Shown: positions 4,581-7,420 of the stretch, piece after piece
Position numbering within the stretch: the first letter of the stretch is position 1
How the letters are laid out: every line of letters starts with the position of its first letter
Assembly: GCA_964618555.1 (NCBI GenBank)
Contig: CAZUBF010000164.1
Span: 1 to 7,420, forward strand
DNA: 7,420 bases
Direction: 5' to 3'
Source: Calidifontimicrobium sp964618555
GTDB lineage: Bacteria; Pseudomonadota; Gammaproteobacteria; Burkholderiales; Burkholderiaceae_C
Made by a program: the position numbers and the translations under genes
Notes under the pieces: model-generated
Databases searched by the model: none
Seen by the model: only the letters and a program-made list of their open reading frames with translations
Told to the model about the DNA's origin: nothing

Positions 4581-6524
4581 TCAGTCGCGCAGGTGCGCCC
4601 TGGCTTCGTCGGCCGTGTCGTAGATGTGCGGCGCGACGCCGCGCGCGGCCAGCGCCGGGCCGAGCCTCGCGCGCAGGAACCCCGTGGTGCCGTAGCGCGT
4701 GACGCGGTGGTAGTGGCGCGCGACGAGGTCGCGCACCATCTCGGCCCAGTGGTCCTCGACCGCCGGGTCGAGCACGAAGTCGTCGTAGTTGACGACCGCC
4801 CACACCCGCTCGCCCAGCGGCGCGACGCGCGACTCGACCTCGCGCCACACCGCGTCGACGTCGTCGCGCGTGCGCACCGCCAGCCGCGCGAAGTCGATGA
4901 ACAGCGTGCGGCTCGCCGCGTCGAAGCTGAACCTCCCGGCCAGCGGGCGGCGCAGCAGCCGCTCGCGCAGCCCCATCGCGGGGTCGGCGAAGATCGCCGC
5001 GTCCATCGGCGCCGGGTCGCGCTCGATCACCGGGCGGAACTGCATCTGCGCCAGCACGTCGCGTTCGACGTCGAGCCCCGGCGCCACCTCCAGCAGCTCG
5101 AGGCCGCGCGCGTGCAGCGCGAACACCGCACGCTCGGTGACGTACAGCACCGGCTGCCCGCGCTCGAGCGCCCGGTGGCCGCTGAACGTGCGCTGCTCGA
5201 CCTGCGGCACGAACTTCGGGTGCGTGTGCGCGCCCTGCCCGGCGAGGAAGCTGCCGACGAAGACCACGCGCTTGGCGTTCTGGCTGATGTTGATGAAGCC
5301 GCCGGCGCCGGCCACGCGCGTGCCGAAGCGGCTGACGTTGACGTTGCCTTCGGCGTCGGCCTGCGCGAGCCCGAGGAACGCGATGTCCAGCCCGCCCCCG
5401 TCGTAGAAGTCGAACTGGTAGGGCTGGTCGATGATCGCCTGCGTGTTCACCGCGGCACCGAAGTTCAGCCCGCCGGCGGGCACGCCGCCGATCACGCCCG
5501 GCTCGGCGGTCAGCGTGATCAGGTCGATCACGTTCTCCTCGGCGGCCACCGCGGCCACGCCCTCGGGCATGCCGATGCCGAGGTTGACGACCTGGTTCGG
5601 CCGAAGCTCCATCGCGGCGCGCCGCGCGATCGTCTTGCGCACGCCGGCGGGCAGCGGCGCCACCTGCGTCGCCGGCACCCGGATCTCGCCGGCGAAGGCG
5701 GCGCTGTACGGCTCGGCGAAGGTCTGCCAGTGGTGCGCCGGGTCGTCTGCGACGACGACGCAATCGACCAGCACGCCGGGCACCTCGACGTGCCGCGGGT
5801 TCAGCGTGCGCGCGTCGGCCAGCCGCTCGACCTGGACGATGACGATGCCGCCGCTGTTGCGCGCCGCCATGGCGATGGCCAGCGCCTCCAGCGTCAGCGC
5901 CTCGCGTTCCATCGTGACGTTGCCGTCGAGGTCGGCGGTGGTGCCGCGGATCAGCGCCACATCGATCGGGAACGCGGGGTAGAACAGGCACTCGTCGCCG
6001 TCGATCTCGAGCCGCCTGACGCGGGTGTCGGGCGTGCGCTCGTTCATGCGCCCGCCGCCGTGGCGCGGGTCGACGAAGGTGCCCAGACCGACCTTCGTCA
6101 GGTGCCCCGGGCGGCGCGCGGCGATGTCGCGGAACAGGTGGCTGATCACGCCTTGCGGCAGGTTCCACGCCTCGATCCTGCCGGCGGCGGCGAGCCGGCC
6201 CAGCGCCGGCACCAGGCCCCAGTGGCCACCGATCACGCGCGCGACCAGCCCTTCGTGGGCCAGGTGGTTCAGCCCGCGCGACTTGCCGTCGCCCTGGCCG
6301 GCGGCGTAGACCAGCGTCAGGCCGCGTGGCGCGCCGGTGGCGACGAAACGCTGCTCCAGCGCCACCGCCAGCGCCTCCGCGAAGCCGATGCCGACGAAAC
6401 CGCCGGTGGCGACGGTGTCGCCGTCACGCACCAGCCGCACCGCGTCGTGCGCGCCGACGACCTTGCCGCCGGCGGTGTGCAGGCCGGCGAGCCGCTCGGC
6501 GGCACGTGGGGAAGGCGGATGCAT
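4581..6524 (-). CDS. Fused acyl-CoA:acetate/3-ketoacid CoA transferase with C-terminal extension
   Basis: This cytosolic enzyme of CoA transferase family I moves CoA between carboxylic acids through a glutamyl-CoA intermediate. The 647 residues join alpha and beta subunits in one chain, as in E. coli YdiF (about 530 residues). The alpha half starts with AHDAVRLVRDGDTVATGGFV and includes ADLDGNVTMEREAL (197-210). The beta half begins around 293 with RKTIARRAAMELRPNQVVNL, then GIGMPEGVA (316-324) and TAEPGVIGGVPAGG, where Glu341 matches the catalytic Glu of YdiF-type enzymes. Residues from about 500 are an extra domain of roughly 145 residues. The frame opens with a GTG at 6533, but ATG at 6522-6524 is preferred because GAGGTGA (6530-6536), which includes that GTG, is its ribosome site. 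It follows the DUF1801 gene after 18 bases. The acid substrate cannot be told. Confidence 0.93.
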   Translation of the reverse strand: MHPPSPRAAERLAGLHTAGGKVVGAHDAVRLVRDGDTVATGGFVGIGFAEALAVALEQRFVATGAPRGLTLVYAAGQGDGKSRGLNHLAHEGLVARVIGGHWGLVPALGRLAAAGRIEAWNLPQGVISHLFRDIAARRPGHLTKVGLGTFVDPRHGGGRMNERTPDTRVRRLEIDGDECLFYPAFPIDVALIRGTTADLDGNVTMEREALTLEALAIAMAARNSGGIVIVQVERLADARTLNPRHVEVPGVLVDCVVVADDPAHHWQTFAEPYSAAFAGEIRVPATQVAPLPAGVRKTIARRAAMELRPNQVVNLGIGMPEGVAAVAAEENVIDLITLTAEPGVIGGVPAGGLNFGAAVNTQAIIDQPYQFDFYDGGGLDIAFLGLAQADAEGNVNVSRFGTRVAGAGGFINISQNAKRVVFVGSFLAGQGAHTHPKFVPQVEQRTFSGHRALERGQPVLYVTERAVFALHARGLELLEVAPGLDVERDVLAQMQFRPVIERDPAPMDAAIFADPAMGLRERLLRRPLAGRFSFDAASRTLFIDFARLAVRTRDDVDAVWREVESRVAPLGERVWAVVNYDDFVLDPAVEDHWAEMVRDLVARHYHRVTRYGTTGFLRARLGPALAARGVAPHIYDTADEARAHLRD

Positions 6525-6529
6525 GCGCG

Positions 6530-6536
6530 TCACCTC
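6530..6536 (-). promoter_or_regulatory. Ribosome binding site of the CoA transferase gene
   Basis: GAGGTGA on the minus strand lies 5 bases (8 from the end of GAGG) before the ATG at 6524. It contains the GTG that opens the longer frame at 6533, which argues that this GTG is part of the ribosome site and not the start. Confidence 0.7.
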
Positions 6537-6542
6537 GCGGCG

Positions 6543-6938
6543 TCAGGGAACGTCGCCTTGCGGGCCGCGCGACGGACGCGTGTCCAGCGCAGCCGCCGCG
6601 TGCACCAGGTCGCGCAGCAGGTCGCGGTCGACCGGATCGTCGTAGCCCAGGCGCAGCCAGCGCGCCGTCGGCGACGCGCCCTCGAGCTCGGGGAAGCGCG
6701 CCGCCAGCGCCGCACCCTGGGCCACGTGCAGGCGCAGGTGCGTGCGCTGCGGCGCCAGCGTCAGCAGCGCGCTGCCGACGCCCAAGTAGACGAGCGTGCC
6801 CCAGCGCACCGCGGGCACCAGCTGCGGCGCGGCGTCGAGCACCATGCCGTGCAGCAGCCTGGCGAGCGGCTGCTGCGCGGGCGGCAGCAGGTCGAACCAG
6901 GCGTCGACCAGCGGCGCGGGGCGCTTCGGGCGACGCAT
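6543..6938 (-). CDS. DUF1801 domain-containing protein
   Basis: This 131-residue soluble protein resembles the DUF1801 (YdhG-like) family. Supporting features are an amphipathic N-terminal helix (VDAWFDLLPPAQQPLARLLH), followed by the typical PAVRWGTLVYLGVGSALLTL core, in which a conserved basic-W-G precedes a strand, then HLRLHVAQGAAL and a C-terminal helix (DRDLLRDLVHAAAAL). The family has a small alpha/beta fold related to the frataxin/YjbR type. Its function is unknown; no catalytic residues are evident. The gene lies 31 bases after the ypfJ-like gene and 18 bases before the CoA transferase, so it is probably in the same transcript. No strong Shine-Dalgarno precedes the ATG, and the exact start is less sure than the family. 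Confidence 0.78.
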   Translation of the reverse strand: MRRPKRPAPLVDAWFDLLPPAQQPLARLLHGMVLDAAPQLVPAVRWGTLVYLGVGSALLTLAPQRTHLRLHVAQGAALAARFPELEGASPTARWLRLGYDDPVDRDLLRDLVHAAAALDTRPSRGPQGDVP

Positions 6939-6969
6939 GGTCGGCGCTCGGCCGCGGGCTGCGGCGCCG

Positions 6970-7420
6970 CTACAGCGCCTGCGCCTCGAAGGTGTTGCAC
7001 TGCGCCATGCTGCCGCCCTCGAACCCGCGACGGAACCAGCGCTGGCGCTGCGCGCTGCTGCCGTGGGTGAAGCTCTCGGGCACGACGTAGCCCTGGCTGC
7101 GGTGCTGCAGGGTGTCGTCGCCGATGCGCGCCGCGGCGTTCATCGCCTCCTCGAGGTCGCCTTGCTCGAGCCAGCGCTTGCCGCGCTGCGAGTGGTGCGC
7201 CCATACGCCGGCCAGGCAGTCGGCCTGCAGCTCGACGCGCACCGACACCGCGTTCATCTGCGCCTCGCCGACGCGGCCGCGCATTGCGTCGACGCGGTCG
7301 GTGATGCCCACCAGGTTCTGCACGTGGTGGCCCACCTCGTGCGCGATCACGTAGGCCTGCGCGAAGTCGCCCGGGGCGCCCAGCCGCTGGTGCAGCGTGT
7401 CGAAGAAGCCGAGGTCGATG
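6970..7420 (-). CDS. ypfJ: YpfJ-like neutral zinc metallopeptidase (C-terminal half; N-terminus beyond the window)
   Basis: The visible 149 residues match the C-terminal half of the YpfJ family (about 290 residues when complete). The frame is open to base 7420, so the gene is cut by the window edge and the first codons are not present. Reading starts IDLGFFDTLHQRLGAPGDFA, then QAYVIAHEVGHHVQNLVGI with the zinc-binding HEVGH (visible residues 27-31; His27, His31 and catalytic Glu28). VELQADCLAGVWAHH (62-76) supplies the likely third ligand, Glu63. The family C-terminus is clear: ESFTHGSSAQRQRWFRRGF, then a lone CNTF near the end. Members are probably membrane-anchored through the N-terminus, which cannot be checked here. 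Physiological substrates are not known. The DUF1801 gene follows 31 bases after the stop. Confidence 0.93.
   Translation of the reverse strand, partial: IDLGFFDTLHQRLGAPGDFAQAYVIAHEVGHHVQNLVGITDRVDAMRGRVGEAQMNAVSVRVELQADCLAGVWAHHSQRGKRWLEQGDLEEAMNAAARIGDDTLQHRSQGYVVPESFTHGSSAQRQRWFRRGFEGGSMAQCNTFEAQAL

Noticed and set aside
2775..7070. A single open frame of over 1400 codons on the plus strand, antisense to the HAD, DUF1801 and CoA transferase genes and overlapping the GrpB-GNAT gene
   Set aside because: Its product is a monotonous Arg/Ala/His/Val-rich chain with no domain signature. Stop codons are rare in non-coding frames at this GC content, and well-recognised protein families explain the same bases in other frames.
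1..7420. A defence system, mobile element, CRISPR array or biosynthetic cluster
   Set aside because: No transposase, integrase, restriction, toxin-antitoxin or synthase gene, no repeat-spacer pattern and no terminal repeats were seen; all genes share similar GC-rich codon use.

Overview
The window is very GC-rich (about 70 % by eye) and every gene is densely packed with GC-ending codons. FlgG and FlgH (rod and L-ring proteins of a Gram-negative flagellum), a DUF4124 protein with a conserved C-terminal cysteine region, and a 647-residue fused CoA transferase together point to a motile betaproteobacterium, most likely Burkholderiales of the Rubrivivax/Leptothrix/Comamonadaceae type. The taxon is an inference from protein style, not from a marker gene.

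Layout. Positions 1-1326 (minus strand) hold the 5' part of flgH and a complete flgG in the usual G-H order. A 326-base divergent region (1327-1652) carries a possible sigma-28 promoter for flgG. Positions 1653-3651 (plus strand) hold three tightly packed genes: a MAPEG-family membrane protein, a secreted DUF4124 protein overlapping it by 14 bases, and a GrpB-GNAT fusion protein. A short convergent gap follows. Positions 3726-7420 (minus strand) hold, in transcription order, the C-terminal half of a YpfJ-like zinc metallopeptidase, a DUF1801 protein, a fused acyl-CoA:acetate/3-ketoacid CoA transferase with a C-terminal extension, and, after a 207-base gap, a HAD-family hydrolase with an unusual DxE catalytic motif.

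How they work together. FlgG and FlgH act together in the flagellar basal body. The other genes look like ordinary housekeeping or accessory genes with no evident common pathway. ypfJ, the DUF1801 gene and the CoA transferase may be co-transcribed because the gaps are only 31 and 18 bases.

I do not see a convincing new multi-gene system. The points most worth a second look are: flgG lacks its usual upstream neighbour flgF and seems to start its own transcript; the GrpB-GNAT fusion; the HAD enzyme with Glu in place of the second catalytic Asp; and the extra C-terminal domain on the CoA transferase. No RNA genes, insertion sequences, CRISPR arrays or long repeats were seen.
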